DNA from: Fabrea salina | Lineage: Eukaryota; Ciliophora; Heterotrichea; Heterotrichida; Fabreidae | NCBI GenBank assembly: GCA_022984795.1 | Contig: JALIHJ010000046.1 | Location: forward strand, 153,466 to 217,465 | Reading direction: 5' to 3' | Length of the DNA: 64,000 nucleotides | Shown here: piece by piece, positions 1-9,910 of the stretch | How the letters are laid out: the number at the start of each line of letters is the position of its first letter | How positions within the stretch are numbered: the stretch's first letter is position 1 | Notes under the pieces: model-generated | Told to the model about the DNA's origin: nothing | Database searches by the model: none | The model's input: only the letters and a program-made list of their open reading frames with translations | Made by a program: the position numbers and the translations under genes

Positions 1-3000
1 AGGAGTATCCTTTGGACTGCTTTCTTGGAAACAATCTCCGAAACTCATTGGAGACGAGTGATCAACTGGCTGCCAGCTAGTGTTTGGAACAGGCGGCAAC
101 TCCTTCCAAGACTCAAAGTTGCGACTCATCTGCCAATCACTAGCTACTGGAGTAGCTTGGAGGTTGCCTCCAGCAGCCCATTCCTCAACACCGATCCTAG
201 GAGTGCTGTCATAAGGAGTTTCGTTAGGACGCGCAGGGGTGGATTCGTGGTGGATTTGAGGGGTTGGAGGGATGAGTTTGTGACTGCGTTTGTCTATAAA
301 AGGAGTTTGGGCTCTGGAGAGTTGGCTTTTGTAGTTTCTGTCGTTGTGGTGCTGTTTGAACCAAGAAGTGAGTTCGTTCAAAGAACGGAAGTAAGCCTCG
401 TGGAAAAACAACCCTTTAGGTTTAACTTTGATGTATTCAGTAATCAGTTCGTTGTATGGAACGTACTCAAGCAGAATGTACTGGGGAAACTTAGAAGTGA
501 CTGTGAAGTAGTAAGGCACACTGCCAGTCATAGTTCTTTTTTCTTTTAAAATGTTGGTTTGGAGTTGGCTTATAGGGGAGGTTTTGAACTTAATGTGGTT
601 CCTGCATTCTTTTATAAGTTTCGCACAGGGTTTTACGTACCTGTCTACAATTTCGTCTAGGGACTCATAAGGTTCGCCTTTGATAGTGAATCTTTTTCCT
701 AGTAAATTTTCTTTGGGTTTGTCGTGTTCTATGATGTCTAGGTGGGAGTAAACTCTGTCAAAAAACTTCCAGGTGCAAGTCAGGTGGTCTGTGCCTTTGC
801 TGGAAGGTCTGAATAAGTAGCTGCCTATTTGGGAGTTTTTCAGTTCGTCTTCAGCTGTTCTGAAACCTATGTTTCTGAACTTAGGATGGTTTATGCTTCT
901 GGCAAAGTACTTTTGGGGCAAGTCTTGACCTTCCATAACAGCTTCGTCGTTAAAGTCTTCTTTCAGAGGCACAAAAGCTTCATCTAGTTCTAGGTTTAAA
1001 AAGTCTCTGTGGTTTTTTAAGTCTTGGGGTGATAAACTCAGTTTCACTCTGAAGAAAAGGTCTCTGGATTGCAGCCTAGCGTTGATCTGCGTGACTCTAG
1101 CCCTCACACTAGTGCCTTTGTTGAGTTTTAAAAGGTCTTCTTTACTAAGCCCCTCAGCTGAGGCCTCCAGTCCGGATTCCAAAGTTACTTTAGCGCTTGA
1201 ATGAGTCTCGTCCACTGAAACAACCATTCCTTCCACTAAACTGCCTACTTTCAGGATGTGCTCTCCTAAGCACAGGTGCAACAACTCTGTAGGCGATGGC
1301 TCAGTGAACTCGTGTTCTTCTACAAAGTAAGGATAAGTGAGCTCATTCACTACAAAGCGAAGCAGGTCTTTAGAACTCATAGAGTCAATGTCAAGTTCTT
1401 GCATGCGCTCGGGGTGCTGCATAGCTTTAAGCACCACTTTGTGTGATTCAGTTTCTTGATCCTGCAGTGCGCTTCTTGCAACCATAATAGCAGTTTCGTA
1501 AAAGTAGGGGTGGATCCTTGTGGAGTCTAATGGGTCTTTGCCAAATACCTTAATAAAACCTGCTGCGTTCTGGTAGATCTTTTCAGGAAGCATTTTGCTC
1601 TGAAGCATTTCAGTGCGTGTTACAAGGGACTCTTTGATGCTTCCAAGCAAGTGTTGAGCCCTTACAGGACCTAATCCCGGAACAAACTCTAAGCAACTCT
1701 GAAGGCAAGGCTTGCCCAGAATATAGTTGATATCACATCCTTTGTTAGCCACTGCTTCTACCGCAACCATTTCAAGTTCAGTTCTGCAAATAAAGCTTTT
1801 AACTGGATGCAAGTTAAGTGAAAGCAGCAAGTCTTCATTGGGGTCACTAACTATTCCAAGTACTTCTTCTAGCGGGTGCAGAGTTAGCCTTCCCAAAGAC
1901 ACTGCCAAGACACTGAGTTCTGAGTAACCTCTAAACATCTGGGAGTTTTGGGACTCAGCAAACACTCTGGGGACCTCTAAGCTTTTCATAAACACTTGCT
2001 GTTCAGAGAACTTAGCAAAGAGTCTTCGGAGCTGAACGCTTTGGAGGGTGTTAGTGCCTATTACGAAAGCTTTGGGAGAGTGCTTTAGAGTTAACTCAGT
2101 TAGTTTTTCTTGTTCGAGTTTAAAGTTTAGTTGGTCTGAATCACTAGAACTGGCATTAATTCTCAGAGTAAGATGACTAAACTCAGTTACTTCACAGACT
2201 TCCCCTGAAAAGTCCAGCACTACTAAAGCTGTTTTCGCGTAGAAGTTGGAGTCGTTCACCACTGCAAACAATGTTTCGTTTTGGTTAAGTTTGAGTGAAG
2301 GCGAGTTTAAAAGTGCTTTGAAGTTCTCACAAGCTACTTTGGTTACATGTTTCTGGGCTTTTAAGTCGAGTATTTGTTGGAGTTCTTCTTGGAAAGACTT
2401 ATACAGGTTTTCTAAAGCTTGTTTAAGGACTTCAGTTCTGAAAAGGTTCCACTGTTTAGTGTTATCAGAAGTTTCTTTGGAGAGGTAGGCTTTTTTCATC
2501 TTCTTAAGAACAGAGTCTTTTTGGGCCTCGAAACTTACTTTTATGAGTTGGTCTGATTGGCACTGCTTAGCTTCTGCCCAGAGTTCAGCCGAAAAAGACT
2601 TGTAGTCTTTTCCTAAAGCTAAGTTCTTGACTCTATAGTAAGGATGGAACACGTCTAGCTCTGACTTGCCTTTTTCTGTGGGTGCTGTGAACACCTTCAC
2701 TGAGTTTTGGTAGTGAGTTCTTAAGTGCTGTCTAATTGGTGGAAAGCAAGCTATTTCGGCACTCATAAGTTCAGCTGCGCTGTGGAGTACTTTGAGTTCT
2801 TCAGTAAAGTTTTCGCCTAAGAGTTCAAAAGCTAGGTCTTGCGGAGAGTCTGGGTAACTAGTAACTTCGTGGACTTGTTTGTCTGCTTGGAGGTTCTGGT
2901 AAAGCTGGTAAGGACTCAGTGCTGCCTTTTGAGTGAACTTGTCTAAATTTTGCTGGCGTAGTGCCTGAAAACGGTTGCTAGGTTTAGGTCCTTCAAGTGT

Positions 3001-3582
3001 GTGTATGTAGCAGTTGATGAACTTGTCTAAGTCGCTGAATTCCTCTATATAGTGGGAGTTCTCACTGAAGATTTCGTCTTTAAAAGGCAAGAAGTCTTTG
3101 GGAAAGGTTTTGTCTCCAGTCTTTAAGTTAGTTGCTTCTGAGTTGTGGATGGCTTTTTGCAAGGTGTTTTGTTTACTGGTTCTTTGAGAAAACACAAAAC
3201 TCCACTCTTGGTCTAAGCTTCTGAGTTCCCAGCAGTTTTCCTTTGTCAAGGGTTTCAGTTCGAAGATTTTGTACCTTGTGATAAAGCTTACTTCTAGCTT
3301 GTCTAGTCTGTAGAACCTCAGAAACTTCTCTACTGCTTGGAATTCTAGACTTAGCTGAGAGCACATCCACTCTGCTTCTTTAGTGATTTCCTCCGAAGAA
3401 GGGTTTTCTCTGTCTTCAAAAGCTTTTTGGAGTCTTTCCGGAGCATCTGTGTCCTCAATGTACTGGTCCGCTGCGTAGTAACTTTTTTTTTGAAGTGCTT
3501 CTAGACTGCTAGGGTGCAAACGAGGTCTTTTCGTAGGAATGGATTCTTCGTTGGGGAAACTTTCTGTTTGGTCCTCAGACAT
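1..3582 (-). CDS. SPT6: Transcription elongation factor SPT6 (3' end outside window)
   Basis: The minus-strand frame is open from ATG at 3582-3580 to base 1 (1194 codons, no stop), so the C-terminus lies to the left. SPT6 is a histone chaperone and RNA polymerase II elongation factor. Visible in order: a helical core opening with PERLQKAFEDRENPSSEE and EAEWMCSQ (about 48-75), a YqgF-like region (about 430-560), a helix-hairpin-helix segment with FVPGLGPVRAQHLLG (about 630-645), an S1 domain (about 765-840) and a tandem SH2 region with SYLFRPSS and LTCTWKF (about 895-1070), then a Ser/Pro-rich tail. The long acidic N-terminal region usual in animals and yeast is missing; only about 45 residues precede the core. 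It diverges from GPI8 with 24 bp between start codons. The family call rests on domain order and motifs. Confidence 0.9.
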   Translation of the reverse strand, partial: MSEDQTESFPNEESIPTKRPRLHPSSLEALQKKSYYAADQYIEDTDAPERLQKAFEDRENPSSEEITKEAEWMCSQLSLEFQAVEKFLRFYRLDKLEVSFITRYKIFELKPLTKENCWELRSLDQEWSFVFSQRTSKQNTLQKAIHNSEATNLKTGDKTFPKDFLPFKDEIFSENSHYIEEFSDLDKFINCYIHTLEGPKPSNRFQALRQQNLDKFTQKAALSPYQLYQNLQADKQVHEVTSYPDSPQDLAFELLGENFTEELKVLHSAAELMSAEIACFPPIRQHLRTHYQNSVKVFTAPTEKGKSELDVFHPYYRVKNLALGKDYKSFSAELWAEAKQCQSDQLIKVSFEAQKDSVLKKMKKAYLSKETSDNTKQWNLFRTEVLKQALENLYKSFQEELQQILDLKAQKHVTKVACENFKALLNSPSLKLNQNETLFAVVNDSNFYAKTALVVLDFSGEVCEVTEFSHLTLRINASSSDSDQLNFKLEQEKLTELTLKHSPKAFVIGTNTLQSVQLRRLFAKFSEQQVFMKSLEVPRVFAESQNSQMFRGYSELSVLAVSLGRLTLHPLEEVLGIVSDPNEDLLLSLNLHPVKSFICRTELEMVAVEAVANKGCDINYILGKPCLQSCLEFVPGLGPVRAQHLLGSIKESLVTRTEMLQSKMLPEKIYQNAAGFIKVFGKDPLDSTRIHPYFYETAIMVARSALQDQETESHKVVLKAMQHPERMQELDIDSMSSKDLLRFVVNELTYPYFVEEHEFTEPSPTELLHLCLGEHILKVGSLVEGMVVSVDETHSSAKVTLESGLEASAEGLSKEDLLKLNKGTSVRARVTQINARLQSRDLFFRVKLSLSPQDLKNHRDFLNLELDEAFVPLKEDFNDEAVMEGQDLPQKYFARSINHPKFRNIGFRTAEDELKNSQIGSYLFRPSSKGTDHLTCTWKFFDRVYSHLDIIEHDKPKENLLGKRFTIKGEPYESLDEIVDRYVKPCAKLIKECRNHIKFKTSPISQLQTNILKEKRTMTGSVPYYFTVTSKFPQYILLEYVPYNELITEYIKVKPKGLFFHEAYFRSLNELTSWFKQHHNDRNYKSQLSRAQTPFIDKRSHKLIPPTPQIHHESTPARPNETPYDSTPRIGVEEWAAGGNLQATPVASDWQMSRNFESWKELPPVPNTSWQPVDHSSPMSFGDCFQESSPKDTP

Positions 3583-3606
3583 TATTATGGGGGCTTATAT
3601 TCAATT
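3583..3606. promoter_or_regulatory. 24-bp divergent intergenic spacer (SPT6/GPI8)
   Basis: Only 24 bp separate the SPT6 ATG (minus) from the GPI8 ATG (plus). The tract is AT-rich around a short G run. Any shared promoter and both 5' UTRs must fit here or lie inside the coding regions. No specific factor site is recognised. Confidence 0.4.
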
Positions 3607-4509
3607 ATGATATACTTGTTCTTAGTGCTAGGCTTGGTTTCAGCTGACGACAACTGGGCTATAATACTTAACTCTTCCAAGTTTTGGTTTAACTACAGAC
3701 ACACAGTGAACGCCTTAATGATGTACCAAACTTTAAAGCGCTACGGGTTCTCAGACGAGCGGATAATTCTTATGCTGCCTGAAAACATTCCTTGCCACCC
3801 CCGAAACAACTACCCCGCTCAAGTGTACAACGGAAACTCTCCAGAGAACCTTTACGGAGGCAACGTTCAAGTGGACTACAAGTACAAAGACCTGACCCCT
3901 GAAGCTATTACTAACTTGCTCACAGGAAGACACCCCCCAGGGACTCCTCTTTCAAAGCAACTAAGAACAGGTCCTAACTCCAAAGTGTTTTTTTACATGA
4001 ACGGACACGGCGGAGACAGCTTCTTAAAAATCCAAGACACACTTGTTTTCAGAAACGTTGACCTAGCCGCTGCTCTTAAAGAAATGCACTTAAAAGGCAG
4101 GTACGGAGAAATGCTTATAGTTCTGGACACTTGCCAGGCGTTTTCTATGTTCAACTACATTGATGTGCCTAATGTGCACGCTGTAGCTAGCAGTCTCAGT
4201 CACCAGATGGCTAAGAGTTTTGGCTCTGACTTCGAACTGGGGCTTTCAACCTCAGACCACTTTAGTTTTTACTTCCACGAGTTCTTCAGAGGAAAGTCTC
4301 TTAAAGCAGTGGAGCACCTCAACTTAGCCACTGTCATTGATAAGCTCCCTAGGCGCTTGATTAAAGCAGACATTGGGTACAAGTCCCAGTCTTCTTCAGC
4401 AAGTGTCAAACTTGTTGATTACATGTCTTCTAAAAGGCAGCCTAAAGCTTTTCCAAGTATTAACTATCAGATTGCTAGTGTAGAACCATTTAATTGGGAA
4501 ATTAATTAA
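3607..4509 (+). CDS. GPI8: GPI-anchor transamidase catalytic subunit GPI8/PIGK
   Basis: This is a 300-residue C13-family cysteine peptidase. It is the catalytic subunit of the ER-lumen complex that cuts the C-terminal signal of precursor proteins and attaches GPI. The ATG at 3607 opens a signal peptide (IYLFLVLGLVSA) followed by the family start DDNWAIILNSSKFWFNYRH. The catalytic His is in MNGHGGDSF (about residue 138) and the catalytic Cys in VLDTCQAF (about 180). An in-frame ATG at 3514 would add 31 residues and bury the signal peptide, so 3607 is preferred. There is no obvious C-terminal membrane helix, unlike animal PIGK and like some protist GPI8 proteins. The stop lies 1 bp from the stop of the convergent beta-helix gene. 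The two DOMON proteins at 9.3-10.9 kb look like possible substrates. Confidence 0.95.
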   Translation: MIYLFLVLGLVSADDNWAIILNSSKFWFNYRHTVNALMMYQTLKRYGFSDERIILMLPENIPCHPRNNYPAQVYNGNSPENLYGGNVQVDYKYKDLTPEAITNLLTGRHPPGTPLSKQLRTGPNSKVFFYMNGHGGDSFLKIQDTLVFRNVDLAAALKEMHLKGRYGEMLIVLDTCQAFSMFNYIDVPNVHAVASSLSHQMAKSFGSDFELGLSTSDHFSFYFHEFFRGKSLKAVEHLNLATVIDKLPRRLIKADIGYKSQSSSASVKLVDYMSSKRQPKAFPSINYQIASVEPFNWEIN

Positions 4510-4510
4510 T

Positions 4511-7500
4511 TTACTCAAGCTCAGTTTCTAAGATAGTTTGGGGTAGTTTTAGTGTTTCAATAGAGTCTGGTGAAGGTCGTATCCCTTCTGTAGAGTCTTG
4601 TTCTGGTACTTCGAAGTAGCGTGGACCTGGATGGATTGTTTCAATAGAGCATGAAGTGGGTTGTAGTGTCTGAGGTGGTTGGAACTCTTCTTCTTCAAGG
4701 ATGTGTTTAAATGCTTCCCTGTACACGTCCAGCATGCAGTGTATGTCGTCTAGGTTGTCTTCTGGAGTGAGTCTTGGACGCAGTAGAGTGAACCTTTTAA
4801 TGCCTCCTTCCATGTAGGAACTCTGGACCACTTTGGGGCTGTTGTACATGTCAGGGTCGAATCCGTCAGTTCTTCTGAGTCTGTTCTTGATAGCAGGAAA
4901 TTTATCCAGAGTTATCTTGACTACTGCCTCAAGCATGAGTTTCAACCAAAATCCCAGAAACCACAGGTTTGAACCTAGTATAAGGAAGAAGAGCACTAGT
5001 TTGGTGAACTCTTCCAGTCCGTTTGCAAGGTAGTACAGTCCAGAATATATAGTAACAGTAGCTGTGAATATAGCCAGAGTTTCTAAGTAGTTGAGGTGGT
5101 CTACTACAAAGGGGTCCTTTAGTTTGTGAAGGTACAAAGAAGACAACAAAACCAACAAACAGGTAAGGGCTTGAACTTGTGTTGAAAAGGTTTTGAAAAG
5201 CACTGCCAAGCACACCACTGCTATCTTTCTGTAGAGAATCACGAACTCCCAATAGAACTCAGAAGTCTTGTACCCGTTGAACAAGAACCCGAATCTGACC
5301 TTGTTGTGTTCCTTGAAAAGGTACCTTCTTTGCTTATACATGAACAACAGTATCAAAGAAGGAGTGCCTACTCCCCACACTAGAATGCTGGGCAAAGCCA
5401 CTCCAAATGTATAGAAGGTGTGCTTTTGGTCCCAACATTCAATTTCTAGGTTTTCGATTAGCCAGGACCCTTTGCCTTCAATTTCTGTGCAGGCAAAAGC
5501 TGAAAACATGAGTCTGACTATGTTAGGGTGGACTAGGAAGAAAAGCACTATCATGGTTGTGATCAGTTCCTTTTTGAAGTAGGTGTAGTTGCCTTTACAA
5601 GATGCTATAAACGTCCAAACTACAAGGGATGCAGTCCAAATTATCGGAGGAAGCACTGCCATAAGTATCAGTTTTTGGAAGTATGCCTCAGCGGTGTCTT
5701 CACCTTCTATGTAGCAATCCATTGAAAACACTTGCTCAGTTGCTGTAGCTGTGGACTTTTGAATGTTAAACAAGATCAACACTGTCTCTGGCCAGTTCAG
5801 TTTGAACTGAGTAGTTAAGTAGACTATTTGGATGTAGTTGGTGAAGATCTTTATGTAAATTGAGTGCAGGGACTGGGGCTTGTAAGCTGACTTCAAAGTA
5901 CTAAAAACGATTCCCGCTGAAAAAAGTACCAAAAGAACCAGTATTCCTGCTAGGCGTATGAAGTTAACTACTGGGTCTGGACACGGATCGCATTGGTTTT
6001 CGAAGGTTCTAGAGTAGCCTTCTTGGCAGGCTTGGCACATGTGTCCTCTGTAACCCTCTGAACAGTTGCCTAGGTAGTTGGAGTTGTCGGGTGACCCTAT
6101 GCAAGCGTCTTTATTGGGGCATTCATAGAACTTGTCAGTGTTATTGAAAGCTCTCCAGTAACCTGGTTTTGGAAACATAGTCCAGTTGCCGAGACAGTGA
6201 GCTTCTGGAGGACAGGAGGCACAAGACTTGTCAGGAGACAAACTGTATTGATCTTCTCCACATACCTTACACTCTTTTCCAGTGTCGTACTCGCCTTTCT
6301 GGCACTCCCTTAAGTACACAGTAAGTTCTAGAGCCGAACTGAATGCAGCTAAGTCATTTTTTGTGTTTTCTTGGTTGGTTTGGATAGTGTTTGAGTAGAT
6401 GCTGATGGTTACATTCTGGTTAGGAGAACCAAGTAACCTGAAGTCATTAAAAGTAAAAATTCCTTTTTCAGCCTGGATTTCAGTTTTCCCTGAAACACTT
6501 GCAGTTGAACTTGTCATACTTGCTTTGCTAGAGTTGTCATCAGCCACTGTATGTCCATAGTGGTCTATAAGGGCTAATTCGAGTGAAGACTCTACTGCTT
6601 GGCCAGGTGCTGCTTCAATTACCAACAACTGTCTTTTTTGAGAGATGGCCTGCATAGCAACAGCATAAGACGCTACTTGAGCTCCGTAAACTGCAGAGTT
6701 GTTTAAGTAGTAGTTGGAGCTCAGTTCCGGTCTAACGTTTTCCCAGTTTATAGCACCTCCTCTAGTAGCTGAGTTGTTGACAAATGAACAGTTGGAAATA
6801 TAACTTGGGTAATGGTTTATATCAATATGTTGGATGGAAACTGCTCCTCCTGTTTCGGCTGAGTTGTTTTTGAAGTAAGAGTTAGTAAGGTTTACAACTG
6901 AGTTGCTGGCATATAAAGCCCCTCCTTTTTCAGCTGAGTTGTTGAAGAACCTAGAGTCTTTTATTGTAAATGTGTTTAGTGATTCAAAGAACCTAATCAT
7001 ATAAACTGCCCCTCCTTGGGTACCTGAAGCCTCTGAAAAAGTGCAGTTTTCTATAGAGAGTTCAATGGGGCTGTATAATATCACAGCTCCACCTAAGTCT
7101 GAAGCACGGGTTTGGCTAAAAGTAGAACTCTGCAAAATGGCTTCTGAACCACTGATGTATATTGCTCCTCCTTGTTCAGACTCTAGGTTTTTGAACTGAG
7201 TACCGTAAACTCTGAGTGAGCCCCCTTCTGCTCTGATAGCTCCTCCTTCTCTCGAAGCACCACTTTCAAAAACTGAGTCTTCAATTGTAGCATTTGAAAG
7301 GCTTAGTTCAAGACTGCCTGCGACTTTTCCGGACTGATTCTTAAACTCTGACCTACTGACTCTCAAAAACGAGTTTTCAGCCACGATAGAAGTAGTTGCT
7401 GGGTAGGTTTGGGGGTTTCCAAAGTCGTTTTTAGTATGCCTATTAAATCTGGAGTTTTCAATGCTAAGGTTGGAGTTTTCCTCTGCCAAAATGCAACCCC

Positions 7501-9238
7501 GCACAAACTCCTCTGCCAAAAGGTTGTTAATGCTTAGTTTGGTGTTTAGGAGTTCAATTCCAAAACTCACGTTTAGCATTGAAGAGGACTCAAGCACTGC
7601 AGAGACACCTGGAACCCAAGAGTACAAGCGCACCAGGCTTTTTACACAGCTGGCATTTGAAAACTGCGAGTCAGTAATGCTCAGAACCTCACCACTTCGA
7701 GTGTACTCTCCGTAAAAACCACAGTAGTAACCACTTGACCCAGAAATGCTTGAGTTGCGGATTTCTAGTTTCCCTAATCTGTGGTAGTCGTTAATTGGGG
7801 CTCCTATTTCACTGTGGCTATTGAAAATACTGAGGCCTTTTAAGATTCCAGAACTAAAAGAAACCACTTCTCCTATATAGATAACTGCTCCTCTTGCTGC
7901 CCATGAGTTGTAAAACTGGGTGTTTTCAATTAAAAGCTTAACTCTCAGTGACTTTGACCCACTGTCTAAGAAAACAGCCCCTCCTAGTTCGCTTTTTGAA
8001 TCCCTGAAAACGGAGTCTTTAATAGTTAAGCCAGTCTCATAGTTACTGCTTGAGTAAGGAAGGTAATACAAAGCACCTCCGTTACCGCTGTTACTTCCAC
8101 AACTAACACACTCTAGGTTGTCTACTTCTAAGTTCACAACATTCGCAGAAAAAACTCCCTTTAGTTCGCCTAGGCAGTTTGTGACTTTCACGTTTGTTAA
8201 ACTGAGTGACTCCACTGTTTTGAATTCAGTTATTGAGTCCCTTTGGTTTTGGATGTTTTCAAAAACTACGTTTGAGAGGCTAAAGGATTCTACTGAGAAG
8301 GCCCTTAAGGCATACCCTACGTCTGAAGATGAGTTCATGTTAAAGAACTTAGAGTCAGTAATCGAAACACTACCTACATACTTAATGTCCAGCACTGGGG
8401 ACTTCACGTTGGACTGCTTTTCACAAGGAGATCCTTCGATTTCTAAGGACTTTATGCTGATTGCACTGCTTAGTGTTTCTTCGATTTGGATTAAACCACT
8501 GCAATCTTCTTTTTGGTTGCCAAAAGTGAGTTTGATGTTGTTTAAGCTCACACTTGAATTTGCTTCTTTTATGGATAAAAGTAGTTCCTTTATTGAAGAG
8601 TTAGTGACTGTAACTGTGCTAAGTGAAACATCAGAGTACTCTGTTTGAATCAGAGCAAAAAAACTAGAGTCTGAAATTTCTAGCTCTGAAATCTCTAAGC
8701 CTTGGCCTAGTTCTAAAAGGTCTTTGCTTGAAGATATACCTCTGAATCTAACATCTTTGAGCTTAAGACTACCTTTTGAGCTTACTAGAATAGATATGGT
8801 ATTTAATTCTCTGAACTCAATGTTTTTGAGCCATAGTTCTTGACTTTCAATCAACTTTTGGGTCAGTTGAACTTCACTTTTTAGAATGAGGTTCTCCAAA
8901 ACTAGCTTCGAAGCTGTACTTTTCATTGTAAAGCTGCTCTTAAGTATAAGTTTGGTAGAACTAGTGCCCTTTATATGCAGAGTTTTCCCATCCAAACTGC
9001 TGTTATTCAATAAAGGATCAGGTGAAGAGTCTGGACAATTGGTGTCCTTAAGTTCGATATCTCCACTCGGAAGCTCAATTACAATGTTTGGTTCACTAGC
9101 AGTAAAATCTTTTTCTGCTAAGTAGCAATAAAAATCAGTCCCATCGTAGTCAAAAACTTTCGCATCACTGCAACTATCCAGTGGATCATTGATGTCACTA
9201 TAGCAAGCATGCACTAAAAGGATTCTTAAGAAAAACAT
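4511..9238 (-). CDS. Large secreted-side beta-helix protein with Cys-rich region and multi-TM C-terminus
   Basis: This 1575-residue membrane protein starts with a signal peptide (FFLRILLVHACYS). Residues about 50-900 form a right-handed parallel beta-helix with repeated GGA(I/V)-type turns such as GGAIYISGS, GGAVYMI, GGALYAS and GGAINWEN, as in pectin-lyase folds and chlamydial Pmp repeats. A Cys-rich segment (about 975-1085, CxxGxY and CxxCxxGY motifs) leads to about six or seven membrane helices (about 1088-1440) and a cytosolic tail of about 130 residues. The layout suggests a cell-surface receptor, adhesin or channel-like protein. Proteins of this architecture are abundant in ciliates, but I know no function. 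The 5' end is 35 bp from the DOMON gene on the same strand. Confidence 0.75.
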   Translation of the reverse strand: MFFLRILLVHACYSDINDPLDSCSDAKVFDYDGTDFYCYLAEKDFTASEPNIVIELPSGDIELKDTNCPDSSPDPLLNNSSLDGKTLHIKGTSSTKLILKSSFTMKSTASKLVLENLILKSEVQLTQKLIESQELWLKNIEFRELNTISILVSSKGSLKLKDVRFRGISSSKDLLELGQGLEISELEISDSSFFALIQTEYSDVSLSTVTVTNSSIKELLLSIKEANSSVSLNNIKLTFGNQKEDCSGLIQIEETLSSAISIKSLEIEGSPCEKQSNVKSPVLDIKYVGSVSITDSKFFNMNSSSDVGYALRAFSVESFSLSNVVFENIQNQRDSITEFKTVESLSLTNVKVTNCLGELKGVFSANVVNLEVDNLECVSCGSNSGNGGALYYLPYSSSNYETGLTIKDSVFRDSKSELGGAVFLDSGSKSLRVKLLIENTQFYNSWAARGAVIYIGEVVSFSSGILKGLSIFNSHSEIGAPINDYHRLGKLEIRNSSISGSSGYYCGFYGEYTRSGEVLSITDSQFSNASCVKSLVRLYSWVPGVSAVLESSSMLNVSFGIELLNTKLSINNLLAEEFVRGCILAEENSNLSIENSRFNRHTKNDFGNPQTYPATTSIVAENSFLRVSRSEFKNQSGKVAGSLELSLSNATIEDSVFESGASREGGAIRAEGGSLRVYGTQFKNLESEQGGAIYISGSEAILQSSTFSQTRASDLGGAVILYSPIELSIENCTFSEASGTQGGAVYMIRFFESLNTFTIKDSRFFNNSAEKGGALYASNSVVNLTNSYFKNNSAETGGAVSIQHIDINHYPSYISNCSFVNNSATRGGAINWENVRPELSSNYYLNNSAVYGAQVASYAVAMQAISQKRQLLVIEAAPGQAVESSLELALIDHYGHTVADDNSSKASMTSSTASVSGKTEIQAEKGIFTFNDFRLLGSPNQNVTISIYSNTIQTNQENTKNDLAAFSSALELTVYLRECQKGEYDTGKECKVCGEDQYSLSPDKSCASCPPEAHCLGNWTMFPKPGYWRAFNNTDKFYECPNKDACIGSPDNSNYLGNCSEGYRGHMCQACQEGYSRTFENQCDPCPDPVVNFIRLAGILVLLVLFSAGIVFSTLKSAYKPQSLHSIYIKIFTNYIQIVYLTTQFKLNWPETVLILFNIQKSTATATEQVFSMDCYIEGEDTAEAYFQKLILMAVLPPIIWTASLVVWTFIASCKGNYTYFKKELITTMIVLFFLVHPNIVRLMFSAFACTEIEGKGSWLIENLEIECWDQKHTFYTFGVALPSILVWGVGTPSLILLFMYKQRRYLFKEHNKVRFGFLFNGYKTSEFYWEFVILYRKIAVVCLAVLFKTFSTQVQALTCLLVLLSSLYLHKLKDPFVVDHLNYLETLAIFTATVTIYSGLYYLANGLEEFTKLVLFFLILGSNLWFLGFWLKLMLEAVVKITLDKFPAIKNRLRRTDGFDPDMYNSPKVVQSSYMEGGIKRFTLLRPRLTPEDNLDDIHCMLDVYREAFKHILEEEEFQPPQTLQPTSCSIETIHPGPRYFEVPEQDSTEGIRPSPDSIETLKLPQTILETELE

Positions 9239-9273
9239 ATTTAAGTCGTTTCTAGAACAATTAACAAACTGCT

Positions 9274-9866
9274 TTATAAGGTTAAGAAGCCTAATGAAAG
9301 CCCTGAAAAAACTAACCCTAGAAAAGAGCTGTCATCTGAACCGTCATCAGAGTAGTCCTCAGAAAGTTGCAGTGAGCCATATCCGCGAGTAGAACTTTCG
9401 TGCTTTTGCATAACACCACTTTCCATCCTTCCCATAAGCCCAAAGAACTGTATAGGTAGTGTTTTGGGTAAGGGCAAGATCTTGAAGAACTTCCATCTCC
9501 ACTCAAACTTCGAGTCCATATGGCGGTGATTCCATTTGAATTTGTATCGACTTCGGCAGGGCTAAAGTTGTCTTGGTCGTCGCTCAAGGGCCTTACGTTG
9601 TCTGGGGCGTACATGTCTTTTATCTCCTGGTCTGCAACCATAAGAACTGCAAAGTCAGCTCCCCCCATATAATGCCCGGTTCCATCCTGTCTTAAAGCAA
9701 CTCCGTACCACCCATACTCATTGGTGATTGAACTTTCAACAGTCAAGTTGAAGGTAACCGAATTGTCTTCGTTGAAATTCCAGGTAAGAGTGGCTCCCTC
9801 TAGCTGCTCGGTCCCAGCTTTGCTAGTAACAAGCAGTAGTCCTAAGATCATTAGTACTTTTCTCAT
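9274..9866 (-). CDS. DOMON-type secreted protein with GPI-anchor-like tail; two apparent frameshifts
   Basis: Frame 1 from ATG 9866 gives a signal peptide (VLMILGLLLVTSKAG) and a DOMON-like domain (TLTWNFNEDN, EYGWYGVALRQDG, ITAIWTRSLS). Comparison with the paralog at 10343-10927 shows the frame must move twice: one extra base near 9449 gives VLWAYGK (paralog LLWAYGK), and another near 9427 gives SGVMQKHE (paralog GGVMQHHM). The protein then ends in a short hydrophobic tail after Gly/Ser residues, typical of a GPI signal. Corrected length is about 196 residues, like the paralog's 194. No GT-AG intron of 15 or 16 nt restores the frame. It is a recent pseudogene, a sequence error, or possibly recoded. 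DOMON domains bind heme or sugar; the ligand here is unknown. Confidence 0.65.
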
Positions 9867-9910
9867 ATTTATGGCTTATATTGAACCTTGTCAAAAAGGA
9901 TTTGAGTAAA

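Noticed and set aside
25-549. Plus-strand frame of 174 codons
   Set aside because: Antisense shadow of SPT6, whose minus-strand frame is open through the same bases and has clear SH2-region motifs.
8118-8648. Plus-strand frame of 176 codons inside the beta-helix gene
   Set aside because: Shadow of the repetitive minus-strand coding region; no domain seen.
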